Under the pieces are notes generated by a model. The model was not told the DNA's origin and searched no databases. It worked only from the letters and a program-made list of their open reading frames with translations. A DNA stretch of 21,331 nucleotides, taken from contig CAJTPF010000031.1 in the NCBI GenBank assembly GCA_910578175.1, positions 1 to 21,331 on the forward strand, in the 5' to 3' direction. The DNA comes from an uncultured Lachnospiraceae bacterium. Lineage in GTDB: Bacteria > Bacillota > Clostridia > Lachnospirales > Lachnospiraceae. The position numbers and the translations under genes are program-made. Shown here piece by piece: positions 1-7,917 of this stretch; position 1 is the first letter of the stretch, and each line of letters opens with the position of its first letter.

Positions 1-2
1 CT

Positions 3-167
3 GCAGGTTTTTCTTTTTATACTAGGAAAACGGATATAGAATTAGTATCAGCTATGGAAGGTTTGAATCTCTCTGTGAAAGTACGAAAGCGGTTTAAAAA
101 TCATAATTATTATTCTGGTTCAACAATTTGCAAAAGCACCCAGCTTATTTTGGAGGTGAACGAGTGA
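3..167 (+). CDS. C-terminal end of an unrecognised gene cut by the window edge
   Basis: An open frame enters from the left edge and reads 54 residues to a TGA at 165-167. It ends ...STQLILEVNE. Its last four bases (GTGA) overlap the GTG start of the next gene, a typical translational-coupling arrangement, which argues that this is a real gene in an operon with the DUF1848 gene. The fragment is basic in its middle (VRKRFKNHNYY) and has no motif I recognise. Its function cannot be called from this piece. Confidence 0.5.
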   Translation, partial: AGFSFYTRKTDIELVSAMEGLNLSVKVRKRFKNHNYYSGSTICKSTQLILEVNE

Positions 168-1108
168 TTATAAGTGCTAGCAGAAGAACAGATATTCCGT
201 CATATTATTCGGAATGGCTTTTTAATCGGTTAAATGAAAAATATGTTTTAGTAAGAAATCCAATGAATATCCATCAAATAAGTAAAATAGATTTATCGCC
301 GGAGATCGTTGACGGAATCGTTTTTTGGACAAAAAATCCTGCTCCGATGTTAAATAGACTGGAAAAGCTTGAAAAATATAATTTTTATTTTCAATTTACT
401 TTGACGGCATACGGACCGGAGATTGAAACAGGCCTTCCGTCAAAGAATAAAGTTATCATCCCTTCATTTCAGAGATTATCGAAAGCAATTGGGAAGGAAA
501 AGGTAGTTTGGAGGTATGATCCTATATTTCTTAATGAAACCTATACAATAGATTATCATTGCAGATATTTTGAAGTATTAGCTTCAAAACTTGCATATTG
601 CACAGAAAAATGTACGATCAGTTTTTTGGATTTATATAGAAATACAGAACGTAATATAAAACCGATTCATATACAGCCGGTTACAGAGGTACAGCAATTG
701 GAAATTATAGAAAAATTTGTTGGAATAGCACAAAGATATAATTTACATTTAGATACTTGCGCAGAGCCTTGTGATTTTGGGAAATTTGGGGTTTCCCATG
801 CCTGTTGTATTGATAAAGAACGATTTGAAAGAATTGGCGGATATAAACTAAATGTTGAAAAGGACAAGAATCAGAGAGACAAATGTGGATGCATGGCAAG
901 CATTGATATCGGCGCTTATAATACATGTAAGAACGGCTGTTTATATTGCTATGCTAATTATAGCAGCTTAAGCGTTAATAACAATTTTGAAAAGCATAAT
1001 GCGGAATCGCCTTTATTATTTGGAGAGATCAATGAAAATGATAAAATTAAAGAAAGGAATGTAAAATCACTCATTGACGGGCAAAGGTGTTTATTTGCAG
1101 GATATTAA
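164..1108 (+). CDS. DUF1848 family protein, probable Fe-S/radical-SAM-like
   Basis: The protein has 314 residues from GTG 164. GGAGG at 152-156 lies seven bases upstream, and the product then begins with the family hallmark IISASRRTDIP. A TTG at 128 would add 12 residues but has no ribosome binding site, so GTG 164 is preferred. The C-terminal part carries the diagnostic cysteine pattern: CGC, then SIDIGAYNT, then CKNGCLYCYANYS, a CxxxCxxC cluster at about residues 255-262 like that binding a 4Fe-4S cluster in radical SAM enzymes. Further cysteines occur at about 199-215. DUF1848 proteins are related to SplB-like photolyases by annotation, but their substrate is not established. Expression is probably coupled to the upstream gene through the GTGA overlap. 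Family membership is confident; the reaction is unknown. Confidence 0.85.
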   Translation: MIISASRRTDIPSYYSEWLFNRLNEKYVLVRNPMNIHQISKIDLSPEIVDGIVFWTKNPAPMLNRLEKLEKYNFYFQFTLTAYGPEIETGLPSKNKVIIPSFQRLSKAIGKEKVVWRYDPIFLNETYTIDYHCRYFEVLASKLAYCTEKCTISFLDLYRNTERNIKPIHIQPVTEVQQLEIIEKFVGIAQRYNLHLDTCAEPCDFGKFGVSHACCIDKERFERIGGYKLNVEKDKNQRDKCGCMASIDIGAYNTCKNGCLYCYANYSSLSVNNNFEKHNAESPLLFGEINENDKIKERNVKSLIDGQRCLFAGY

Positions 1109-1318
1109 CAAATATTCTTTTATGAGAGCGAAGCATTAAATTATCTGGAATAATTAAAAGTATTATGCTAAAATAAACTTTGTAAATAGAGATAACAACC
1201 AGGGAATGAAAGTAAAAATCATAACTGGACAGGGGCGGATAAGAATTATAAGGAGTACATAAAAACATGCTGAAAGATGGGATTTATTTACAAATTTAAT
1301 TAGGAAAAAGGATTAAAA

Positions 1319-2158
1319 ATGAGAGGAAAAACAATTCGACAATTTTTGATTGACGGACAATCGGAAGGAAGATGGGCCAGTGAACTTTCAAATTGGACAG
1401 GAAAAGCCTATAAGATACCAAGGACATATGTCAATATCTGTAATGATAGAAAAGATTTGAATAATACAGGAGTTTATTTTTTGTTTGGCCACAATGCTGA
1501 AACGGATGCGGAGCAAGTTTATATAGGTGAAGCAGAAAATATATTTAGCCGGATTAAACAACATTTGGTAGAAAAAGATTTTTGGACAGAGTGTGTAGCT
1601 TTTATCAGTAAGGATAATAATTTAAACAAAGCACATATTAAATATTTGGAAAATCATTTATATATATTGGCAAAAGAATCTAAACGGTATGAAATAATGA
1701 ATTCGAATGTGCCGACAGAATCGTCTGTTTCGGAAATGGATTCTGCAGAACTGGATGAATTTATTGATAATATGCGTTTGATCTTGGGGGTATTGGGGTA
1801 TAAAATTTTGGAGCCGGATGTAACAGCTGCATCAAATAAAAATGTACCATTATACTTTTTGCAGGATCAATCAGGTGCAAACGCAACTGGAAAACCTAAT
1901 TCAGAAGGTTTTGTAATATTTAAAGATTCAATTATCACTAAGAATGTTTTTCCGTCTTTATCGAAGTCTGTCATTGCAAAAAGACAAAATTTGATAGAAA
2001 AGAAAATTATCGATGAAAATTATACTTTTACACAAAATTGGCAGTTTAGCAGTCCGTCATTGGCAGCAGATATCGTATTGGGCTATAGTGCCAATGGACG
2101 AACGGCATGGAAGAATGAAAAGGGAATATCGCTGAAAGAAATCGAATCGGAAGTATAA
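1319..2158 (+). CDS. GIY-YIG nuclease family protein with C-terminal DUF4357
   Basis: The protein has 279 residues. ATG 1319 follows AGGAAAAAGG at 1302-1311. The N-terminal half is a GIY-YIG nuclease-like domain: GVYFLFG at 51-57, YIGEAENIFSRIKQH at 68-82 containing the conserved Tyr, Gly and Arg78, and a candidate metal-binding Glu111 in KYLENHLY. The last 60 residues resemble DUF4357 and end in the typical GRTAW-x(6)-SLKEIE. This combination is common in stand-alone proteins of accessory regions. They are predicted to cut or bind DNA or RNA, with no defined target. The gene is AT-rich like its left neighbour and unlike the pan genes, which fits acquisition by transfer (inference). The 210 bases upstream hold no gene I can support. 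Confidence 0.85.
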   Translation: MRGKTIRQFLIDGQSEGRWASELSNWTGKAYKIPRTYVNICNDRKDLNNTGVYFLFGHNAETDAEQVYIGEAENIFSRIKQHLVEKDFWTECVAFISKDNNLNKAHIKYLENHLYILAKESKRYEIMNSNVPTESSVSEMDSAELDEFIDNMRLILGVLGYKILEPDVTAASNKNVPLYFLQDQSGANATGKPNSEGFVIFKDSIITKNVFPSLSKSVIAKRQNLIEKKIIDENYTFTQNWQFSSPSLAADIVLGYSANGRTAWKNEKGISLKEIESEV

Positions 2159-2197
2159 AGTTCATATGATCATAATCAATAAAAGAGAGGATAAATA

Positions 2198-2485
2198 ATG
2201 CATAGAATTTATAAATTTGAAGCAGTCATTGAACCTGTTCCGGACAAAGGCGGAGCTTTCGTACGTTTTCCGTACGACATCAGAGCCGAATTCGGCAAGG
2301 GAAGGGTGAAAGCAGAAATTACTTTTGATGGCGAGCCGTATAGCGGAAGCATTGTAAATATGGGGGTAAAAAATGAGGATGGTTCTGTCTGTTATATCAT
2401 TGGGATACGTAAAGACATTCGCAGTAAAATAGGAAAACAGCCGGGAGATACCGTCTTTGTTACGGTAACGGAGGCGGAGCAGTAA
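2198..2485 (+). CDS. DUF1905 domain-containing protein
   Basis: The protein has 95 residues. ATG 2198 follows AGAGAGG at 2184-2190. The whole protein matches the DUF1905 pattern: YKFEAVIEPVPDKGGAFVRFPYDI at the start, a central GRVKAEITFDGEPYSGSIVNMG, and IGIRKDIRSKIGKQPGDTVFVTV at the end. The fold is expected to be a small beta-barrel resembling AbrB/MazE-like or double-psi barrels. In many genomes the domain is fused to or sits beside a YdeI-type DUF1801/OmdA protein. No biochemical role is established. It is followed 35-53 bases later by the DUF3788 gene and is probably co-transcribed with it. Confidence 0.85.
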   Translation: MHRIYKFEAVIEPVPDKGGAFVRFPYDIRAEFGKGRVKAEITFDGEPYSGSIVNMGVKNEDGSVCYIIGIRKDIRSKIGKQPGDTVFVTVTEAEQ

Positions 2486-2538
2486 TCTTCCCGGGGATGG
2501 AACAGGAAAGACAATAAAATATGAAAGCAGGTGCAGAT

Positions 2539-2961
2539 ATGTTTGACAGAACGGATCATACTATCCCGGTAAACGAAGAGGCGATGGAAGGGTATATCAA
2601 TAACCCGTTGTGGGGGATCTTTTGTGAATTTATAAAAGAAAAATATAATTGCGGACCTGTATTTGAATTCAGTAAGTGTGGCATGGAATACGGCTGGAAT
2701 GCAAAGTTTAAGAAGTCAGGGAAATCTTTATGCACCGTTTATCCGAGAGAGGGTTTCTTTACTGTGATGATCGTTATCGGACGCAGGGAAAAAGAACGCT
2801 TTGAACAGGAACTGTCTTCTTATTGCATGGAAATTCAAAGAATTTATGAAGAGACAAAAGAAGGAAATGGTCAGAAGTGGCTAATGATAGATTTGGAGGA
2901 TGAAGATGAAAAATATGAGAATGTCAAAAAAATGTTAGGAATAAGAGTTTCTGCAGCATAA
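2539..2961 (+). CDS. DUF3788 family protein
   Basis: The protein has 140 residues from ATG 2539, preceded by AGGTG at 2529-2533. An alternative ATG at 2521 adds six residues and has AGGAAAG at 2504-2510, so the start is not settled. Family features are NNPLWGIFCEFIKEKYNCGPVFEFSKC near the N-terminus, the central WNAKFKKSGKSLCTVYPREGFFTVMIVIGRREKERFE, and the terminal KWLMIDLEDEDEKYENVKKMLGIR. DUF3788 proteins are small cytosolic proteins of unknown function. They are frequent in Clostridia and often found near DUF1905 or acetyltransferase genes, as here. No signal peptide or membrane segment is visible. Confidence 0.8.
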   Translation: MFDRTDHTIPVNEEAMEGYINNPLWGIFCEFIKEKYNCGPVFEFSKCGMEYGWNAKFKKSGKSLCTVYPREGFFTVMIVIGRREKERFEQELSSYCMEIQRIYEETKEGNGQKWLMIDLEDEDEKYENVKKMLGIRVSAA

Positions 2962-2993
2962 AACAAAAAAAAGGCAATTATGGAGGAAAGCAG

Positions 2994-3542
2994 ATGTTAG
3001 AAACGGAACGCCTGGTATTACGGCCCTGGACGGAATCGGATGCGGAAGTGTTATATAAATATGCAAAACATCCGGCAGTCGGTCCCGTTGCCGGATGGCC
3101 GGCACATACCAGTGTGGAGAACAGCAGAGAGATCATAAGAGATGTATTATCTGCGCCGGAAACCTATGCGGTGATCCTGAAACGGACAGGAGAACCGGTC
3201 GGAAGCGTTGGTCTCATATTTTGCGGGAAAAGTAATATATCAATGGGAAAAGATGAGGGAGAAATCGGTTACTGGATCGGAGTGCCTTATTGGGGACAGG
3301 GGTTGATTCCGGAGGCTGTCCGCGAATTGATGCGATATGGATTTGAAGAATTAAGACTGGAAAAAATCTGGTGCGGTTATTTTGATGGAAACGATAAGTC
3401 CCGCAGGGTTCAGGAGAAGTGCGGATTCCGTTATCATCATACAGCAGAAAATGTAAGCTGTTCCATGCTTGATGATACTCGGACGGAACATATTACCTGT
3501 ATTACAAAAGAACAATGGATGGAAGAAGTAAATCTGAAATAG
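2994..3542 (+). CDS. GNAT family N-acetyltransferase (RimJ/RimL-like)
   Basis: The protein has 182 residues. ATG 2994 has GGAGG eight bases upstream at 2981-2985. The opening LETERLVLRPWTESDAEVLYKYAKHPAV is typical of the RimJ/RimL-type acetyltransferase group. The acetyl-CoA pyrophosphate-binding loop is in GYWIGVPYWGQGLIPEAVRELMRYGFEEL, and the late motif NDKSRRVQEKCGFRYHH is also characteristic. The enzyme should transfer an acetyl group from acetyl-CoA to an amine, either a protein N-terminus or a small molecule. Nothing in the sequence or neighbourhood fixes the substrate. It is the third of five accessory genes with short spacers. The family call is firm. Confidence 0.92.
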   Translation: MLETERLVLRPWTESDAEVLYKYAKHPAVGPVAGWPAHTSVENSREIIRDVLSAPETYAVILKRTGEPVGSVGLIFCGKSNISMGKDEGEIGYWIGVPYWGQGLIPEAVRELMRYGFEELRLEKIWCGYFDGNDKSRRVQEKCGFRYHHTAENVSCSMLDDTRTEHITCITKEQWMEEVNLK

Positions 3543-3593
3543 TAAAATAATATATAATATGTTAAAACAAAAGGAAGAAGGAGTATCAGGGAT

Positions 3594-4385
3594 ATGGAAA
3601 ATGACAAAGAAAAACAACAGAAACTAGTGAACACAATGATTGAATATCTTGACTGCCCGTGTCAGGTATTTGACCCAATGACAAACGATGGTCCGATTCT
3701 GGCGGCTTACCGTGAGGCAGTAGAAAGAGGAGAACGGGAAGGATTTATTCCTGTTCTGGTAGCGGCAGATGAAACATTGTGGGAAAGTCTGGTCATGAAC
3801 TCGGATACGGATTATGACTGGAACGGAGGATCTGATTTTTCAAAAGAGCGGGTGGCGGAATATCGGAAACAAATGATACGGAATCCGCTGAAAGACGGCA
3901 GGGAAATAATGGAGCAGCTGCTTGGTGAGCGCCAGAAAGAGGCGGAAGAATATGATATCGACTGGGACACGGAAGTTCTGGGGGAAATGGCAGGCGGTGA
4001 ACCGATGGACCGGTTTAGCGGTTATTGGGATTATTTTACAAGAAAAACATATCCTTTGATACTGGCGGAAATTCCGGTAAAATATTGCTGGGAGATATTT
4101 GCATGGCTGCCTTTTGGCGGCTGGAACGAATGTCCGGATACGCCGGAACTGATGGCGGTAACCAGATATTGGTACGAGCAGTACCGGGCAGTGCCGGCGG
4201 TTATAACCCATGATGTTCTGGAATATGGGGTACCGGTTCCGGTAAACAGGGAACAGGCCATGCGGCTGGCGTTGGAACAGCATGCATGGTGTCCGGATGT
4301 GGTTGGACAGAGTGAAGACCTCAGCGTGGGAATGATGGCGGATTGTCTGACCAAATCTACCGTATGGTATTTTTGGTGGGATTGA
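3594..4385 (+). CDS. DUF4253 domain-containing protein
   Basis: The protein has 263 residues. ATG 3594 has a weak GGAAGAAGGAG upstream at 3571-3581. The N-terminal 60 residues contain VFDPMTNDGPILAAYREAVERGEREGFIPVLVA, a typical lead-in of DUF4253 proteins. The C-terminal domain (about 160-263) has the family signature AWLPFGGWNECPDTPELMAVTRYWYEQYRAVPAVITHDVLEY, followed by LALEQHAWCPDVV. The protein is acidic and soluble, with no signal peptide. Function is unknown. Such proteins often occur among accessory genes with TPR or SUFU-like proteins, as here, and a role as an immunity or chaperone-like protein is only a guess. The next gene starts 12-15 bases downstream, so the two are probably one transcript. 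Confidence 0.8.
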   Translation: MENDKEKQQKLVNTMIEYLDCPCQVFDPMTNDGPILAAYREAVERGEREGFIPVLVAADETLWESLVMNSDTDYDWNGGSDFSKERVAEYRKQMIRNPLKDGREIMEQLLGERQKEAEEYDIDWDTEVLGEMAGGEPMDRFSGYWDYFTRKTYPLILAEIPVKYCWEIFAWLPFGGWNECPDTPELMAVTRYWYEQYRAVPAVITHDVLEYGVPVPVNREQAMRLALEQHAWCPDVVGQSEDLSVGMMADCLTKSTVWYFWWD

Positions 4386-4397
4386 TGAAAGGAGCAG

Positions 4398-5909
4398 ATG
4401 ATGACGGAGTTGAAAAATAAAAATCTATTGGAGCAGATTGCCGTATGGAATGAAGAGGAAGAATATCAGAAAATAGCTGATGCCCTTCTGGCTGTTCCGG
4501 AGGAAGAACGTACGCCGGAGCTGGTCAGCGAACTGGCACGGGCCTATAACAATCTGGCAGGGGGAGAAAATGGTGATGAAAGTATGTACCGCAGGGCCAT
4601 AGAACTGCTTCAGAGTGTGGAGGAGGATTTAAAAGAGGATCATTGCTGGAATTATCGTATGGCGTATGCATATTGTTTTCTGGATGAACCCTGGGAAGCG
4701 CTTCCATACTTTGAAAAAGCGCTGGAGATTAGACCGGGGGATGAGGATACCGGAGAAATGATAGATTACTGTCTGGGTTCGATGACGCTGCCACGCTTTG
4801 AGAAACCCTTCAGTCAAAGAGTCAGAGAAGGCTGGGACGCTTTTCTGGCAGGAGAAGAGGGATTACGGCAGGGCATCGATGAGAAGCGGCAGGGCGATGA
4901 AATCATAGAGCAGTGCAATAAATTACTGAAACCGGCTTTTTCGGATGTGTCCTTTGAACTGGGATATAATGGCAGCAAACACGAGCTGATACTTTCACCG
5001 GAAGGGGATAAGGCAAAGCTGTTCCAACTGGTGTATTTTCAAAAACATGCGCCGAAAGAAGTATTGGAACACTGGAATATCCTGGTAGGACGGCAGCGTT
5101 CATGTTCTTTTGGGTTACAGATATTTGGACAGAATGTGTCGGCAGAGGATATCCTGGTCCGGGTGAAACAGCAGGGTGATGATGAATTAGAACTTTTCCT
5201 GTATTGTGAAAAGCTGATTTCTTTTTTGAAACAAGATGAAAACAAGGCTTACTGGATGATGTATATAATGTTGGATAATGTGATCGGCGAGGTTGCAGCC
5301 ATGCGGTATATCGGAAGGGTAGAATTGTCGGAGGAACCCTTGGATGGAGAAACGTTCAGTCTGGAGAAGCTGCCGGAATATCTTGATCAAAAATTTTCTG
5401 GGCAGGACGGGGAGATCATGGATGCGGACAAGTACTGTGAGCGTTATACGGTCTATGAAATGAAACCCAGCGAGGAAGAAGATGCGGATGTACGGATGGA
5501 TATTTATGTCGGCGGGACCAATTGTCCTGCGTTGATCAATCAATATTGGAACAATGATGCTGATACCGTGAACGCATACCATAAGGACGGTATCGCTGCC
5601 GGATTCTTATATTATCCGTTGCAGGGTTTTACCGGGGAAGACCGGAGCGGAAAGATACTGGATTTCCGGGATATGGTTTCGGAGGAGATTCTGGCCGGAG
5701 CGGGAGCGGATGCCGTAACCTTTATCGGAGGCGCCAGCGGAATTTATTTCGGATATATTGATTTTATTGCATGGGATCTAAAAACGGTGCTCGATACAGC
5801 GGTAGAGGTATTGAGAGAGAAAGAGATAGCATGGGCCGTATTTCATTCCTTCCGCAGGGATGTAAACGGTATAATTTTAAAGTCAGACCAAAATGATGGT
5901 CAGCGCTGA
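4398..5909 (+). CDS. TPR-containing protein of unknown function
   Basis: The protein has 503 residues if ATG 4398 is used. The adjacent ATG 4401 is better spaced from AAAGGAG at 4388-4394. Residues 40-115 form at least two tetratricopeptide-like helical repeats (TPELVSELARAYNNLAG; NYRMAYAYCFLDEPWEALPYFEKALEIRPGDED). The following 380 residues are a mixed alpha/beta region with no domain I recognise. It contains HAPKEVLEHWNILVGRQR, a tryptophan-rich MMYIMLDNVIG segment, and a glycine-rich patch AGAGADAVTFIGGASGIYFGYIDFIAWD near the C-terminus. There is no signal peptide or obvious transmembrane helix. It is the last gene of the 2198-5909 accessory group; a weak terminator and the pan promoter follow. 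A scaffold or protein-binding role is inferred from the TPRs only. Confidence 0.7.
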   Translation: MMTELKNKNLLEQIAVWNEEEEYQKIADALLAVPEEERTPELVSELARAYNNLAGGENGDESMYRRAIELLQSVEEDLKEDHCWNYRMAYAYCFLDEPWEALPYFEKALEIRPGDEDTGEMIDYCLGSMTLPRFEKPFSQRVREGWDAFLAGEEGLRQGIDEKRQGDEIIEQCNKLLKPAFSDVSFELGYNGSKHELILSPEGDKAKLFQLVYFQKHAPKEVLEHWNILVGRQRSCSFGLQIFGQNVSAEDILVRVKQQGDDELELFLYCEKLISFLKQDENKAYWMMYIMLDNVIGEVAAMRYIGRVELSEEPLDGETFSLEKLPEYLDQKFSGQDGEIMDADKYCERYTVYEMKPSEEEDADVRMDIYVGGTNCPALINQYWNNDADTVNAYHKDGIAAGFLYYPLQGFTGEDRSGKILDFRDMVSEEILAGAGADAVTFIGGASGIYFGYIDFIAWDLKTVLDTAVEVLREKEIAWAVFHSFRRDVNGIILKSDQNDGQR

Positions 5910-5916
5910 TTTTTTT
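5886..5916 (+). terminator. Possible weak intrinsic terminator after the TPR gene
   Basis: A 5-bp stem GACCA/TGGTC (5886-5890 and 5897-5901) is followed by AGCGCTGA and a run of seven T at 5910-5916. The stem is short and separated from the T run, so it is only suggestive. It overlaps the stop codon region of the TPR gene. Confidence 0.3.
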
Positions 5917-5917
5917 A

Positions 5918-5945
5918 TTGCTATATGATTCATTTATGTTATAAT
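5918..5945 (+). promoter_or_regulatory. Probable sigma-A promoter of the pan operon
   Basis: TTGCTA at 5918-5923 and a perfect TATAAT at 5940-5945 are separated by 16 bases. This sits in the only sizeable gap between the accessory genes and panG. It would give a leader of about 135 bases ahead of the panG start. The leader contains one stem (GGTAT 5957-5961 with ATACC 5975-5979, an inner TCC/GGA pair and an AAA loop) and the hairpin over the ribosome binding site. Confidence 0.6.
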
Positions 5946-6062
5946 ATTTAACGGATGGTATTCCAAAGGAAACTATACCGGAACAAAACTTGTCTGCAAA
6001 TCTGTTGGATTGAATAGAATACAGTTGAAACTTATATTGAACAAATGAGATTTCATAAGAGC

Positions 6063-6083
6063 ATCACCTTTTTAGGAGGTGAT
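6063..6083 (+). promoter_or_regulatory. Hairpin sequestering the panG ribosome binding site
   Basis: ATCACCT (6063-6069) is perfectly complementary to AGGTGAT (6077-6083), with a seven-base loop. The 3' arm and loop contain the whole AGGAGGTGAT ribosome binding site of panG (6074-6083), seven bases before its TTG start. When folded, the hairpin should limit ribosome access, which suggests translational control of the first pan gene. No known riboswitch class is recognised here. Confidence 0.55.
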
Positions 6084-6086
6084 ATA

Positions 6087-6953
6087 TTGAGTAATGATAT
6101 TTATCAGATGAGAATAGGATTTGTAGGCGCTGGAAAGGCCGGTTTTACTCTGGGAAAGTATATGACGGAGGGCAATGTCCATGTCTCCGGATATTACGGC
6201 AGACGGAGAGAATCGGCAATGGAAGCGGCAAATTTTACTGGTACGAATTATTTTGAAACGATCGAAGAGATACTGGCATCCAGTGATGCTCTGTTTCTGA
6301 CGGTTCCGGACGGGGCGCTGGAACCGGTATGGAACTCTCTGAAACAATATCCGTTAACAGGCAAGTGTATCTGTCACTGCAGCGGTGCAATGTCTTCCGC
6401 AGTTTTTTCTGGAATTGACCAAACGGGAGCGTTTGGTTATTCTATCCATCCTTTATTTGCAATCCATGACAGATTGCAATCCTATCGGGAAATTTCACAG
6501 GCATATTTTACAATTGAAGGTTCGCCGGAATATCTGCAATTCTGGCTGCAGTTTTTTGAAGCATTGGGAAATCCGGTCCGGCTGCTCGGGCCGGATCATA
6601 AAGTTCTCTATCATAGTGCGGCGGTTTTTGCCAGTAATCTGGTCACGGCCCTGTTTGAAACAGGGGTGGGGATTCTGATGAAATGCGGTTTTGACAGAGA
6701 CGGCAGTGAACAGGCTCTGGCGCCGCTGTTTTTGCATAATTGTCAGAACCTGGTAAAAACGGGAGCAGCAGAGGCGCTTACCGGGCCGGTGGAGCGGGGA
6801 GATACGGATACGATTCTTCGTCATCTTCAGGCACTTTCGGAGGAAGAAAAAGAGATTTATGTCTGTCTTTCCAAAGTTCTGGCCGGAATTGCAAAAGAAA
6901 AAAATCCGGAGCGGGATTATAGTCTGATATGGAAGATTTTGGAGGAACACTGA
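6087..6953 (+). CDS. panG: Ketopantoate reductase PanG (Rossmann-like/DUF2520)
   Basis: The protein has 288 residues from TTG 6087, chosen because a perfect AGGAGG at 6074-6079 lies seven bases before it. The in-frame ATG 6045 has no ribosome binding site. An N-terminal Rossmann fold shows the dinucleotide loop IGFVGAGKAGF (10-20), consistent with NADPH use. CHCSGAMSSAVFSG is followed by the DUF2520-type helical half beginning at GYSIHPLFAI. This architecture is that of PanG, a ketopantoate reductase unrelated in detail to PanE or IlvC, described in Francisella with homologues in Enterococcus and Clostridioides. It reduces 2-dehydropantoate to pantoate. Placement directly before panB and panC strongly supports this role. 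It is the first gene of the pan operon, and its translation may be limited by a leader hairpin. Confidence 0.87.
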   Translation: MSNDIYQMRIGFVGAGKAGFTLGKYMTEGNVHVSGYYGRRRESAMEAANFTGTNYFETIEEILASSDALFLTVPDGALEPVWNSLKQYPLTGKCICHCSGAMSSAVFSGIDQTGAFGYSIHPLFAIHDRLQSYREISQAYFTIEGSPEYLQFWLQFFEALGNPVRLLGPDHKVLYHSAAVFASNLVTALFETGVGILMKCGFDRDGSEQALAPLFLHNCQNLVKTGAAEALTGPVERGDTDTILRHLQALSEEEKEIYVCLSKVLAGIAKEKNPERDYSLIWKILEEH

Positions 6954-7055
6954 GAAACTATATTGATTTTCCGATAATAAACTAAAAATGGAAGTAAAAA
7001 AGAAAGGATATTGCAGAAGACCGGAACGCACAGGCCGGACTGCATGGGTAGATGG

Positions 7056-7883
7056 ATGAAACATACGGTTGCAACATTTCGGAAGGCAAAGGAAGAAGGC
7101 AAAAAGATTTCCATGCTCACCGCTTATGATTATTCGACGGCAGGATTATTGGATGCCGCAGGCATCAATGGGATCCTGGTGGGAGATTCTTTGGGAAACG
7201 TGATGCTCGGTTATGAGGATACGATTTCGGTAACAATGGAAGATATGATTCATCATGGTGCGGCAGTTGCCAGAGGGGCAAAAAATGCACTGGTGGTGAT
7301 TGACATGCCGTTTATGTCATATCAGGCGTCGGTTTATGATGCGGTGGTGAATGCGGGACGTCTGATGAAAGAAGGGCGGGCTGGTGCCGTGAAACTGGAA
7401 GGCGGAAAGGAGGTTGTTCCGCAGATTCAGGCGATTGTACAGGCGGGAATTCCGGTAATGGCTCATTTAGGCCTGACTCCCCAGTCCATTCATGCCTTTG
7501 GCGGATATAAAGTACAGGGGAAGGATGAAGAGGCGGCGCGGAAGCTGATAGAAAATGCAAAAGAAGTAGAGGCGGCAGGAGCCTTTGCAGTTGTGCTGGA
7601 GTGTGTGCCGGCGCCGTTGGCAGAACTGGTGACCGGACAGGTTTCCATTCCTACCATCGGCATTGGTGCAGGTGCGGGATGCGACGGACAGATACTGGTG
7701 TATCAGGATATGCTGGGATTGTTCTCAGATTTTACGCCTAAATTTGCCAGGCGGTATGCGGAATTGGGAGTTGCCATGCAGGAAGCATTTAAATCCTATA
7801 TTGAAGATGTGGAACAGGGAAGATTTCCGGCCAGGGAACATTCCTACGGTATGTCCGACGAGGTGATCGGTAAGTTGTATTAA
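7056..7883 (+). CDS. panB: 3-methyl-2-oxobutanoate hydroxymethyltransferase
   Basis: This cytosolic TIM-barrel enzyme transfers a hydroxymethyl group from 5,10-methylenetetrahydrofolate to 2-ketoisovalerate, giving ketopantoate, the first committed step to pantothenate. The 275 residues from ATG 7056 cover the whole family: MLTAYDYSTA (20-29), LVGDSLGNVMLGYEDT with Asp44, VIDMPFMSYQ with Asp83, AVKLEGG with Glu115 (Asp44, Asp83 and Glu115 being the metal ligands) and VLECVP with the catalytic Glu182. The start is uncertain. TTG 7011 is preceded closely by AAAGGA, and ATG 7044 is also in frame. The family usually begins M-x-x-TV-x-TF-x-K, which favours 7056, but no strong ribosome binding site precedes it. 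panC follows 34 bases downstream, consistent with one operon. Confidence 0.96.
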   Translation: MKHTVATFRKAKEEGKKISMLTAYDYSTAGLLDAAGINGILVGDSLGNVMLGYEDTISVTMEDMIHHGAAVARGAKNALVVIDMPFMSYQASVYDAVVNAGRLMKEGRAGAVKLEGGKEVVPQIQAIVQAGIPVMAHLGLTPQSIHAFGGYKVQGKDEEAARKLIENAKEVEAAGAFAVVLECVPAPLAELVTGQVSIPTIGIGAGAGCDGQILVYQDMLGLFSDFTPKFARRYAELGVAMQEAFKSYIEDVEQGRFPAREHSYGMSDEVIGKLY

Positions 7884-7917
7884 ATAGAGGATTTTGATCT
7901 ATATCAGGAGGAAAGGC

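Noticed and set aside
1109..1318. Possible gene remnant (reading NWTGADKNYKEYIKTC near 1220-1270)
   Set aside because: It is only about 16 codons with no start or ribosome binding site and no recognisable family.
6495..7064. Long minus-strand frame of 189 codons across panG and similar antisense frames elsewhere
   Set aside because: They lie opposite well-identified genes, lack ribosome binding sites and have compositions typical of antisense shadows.
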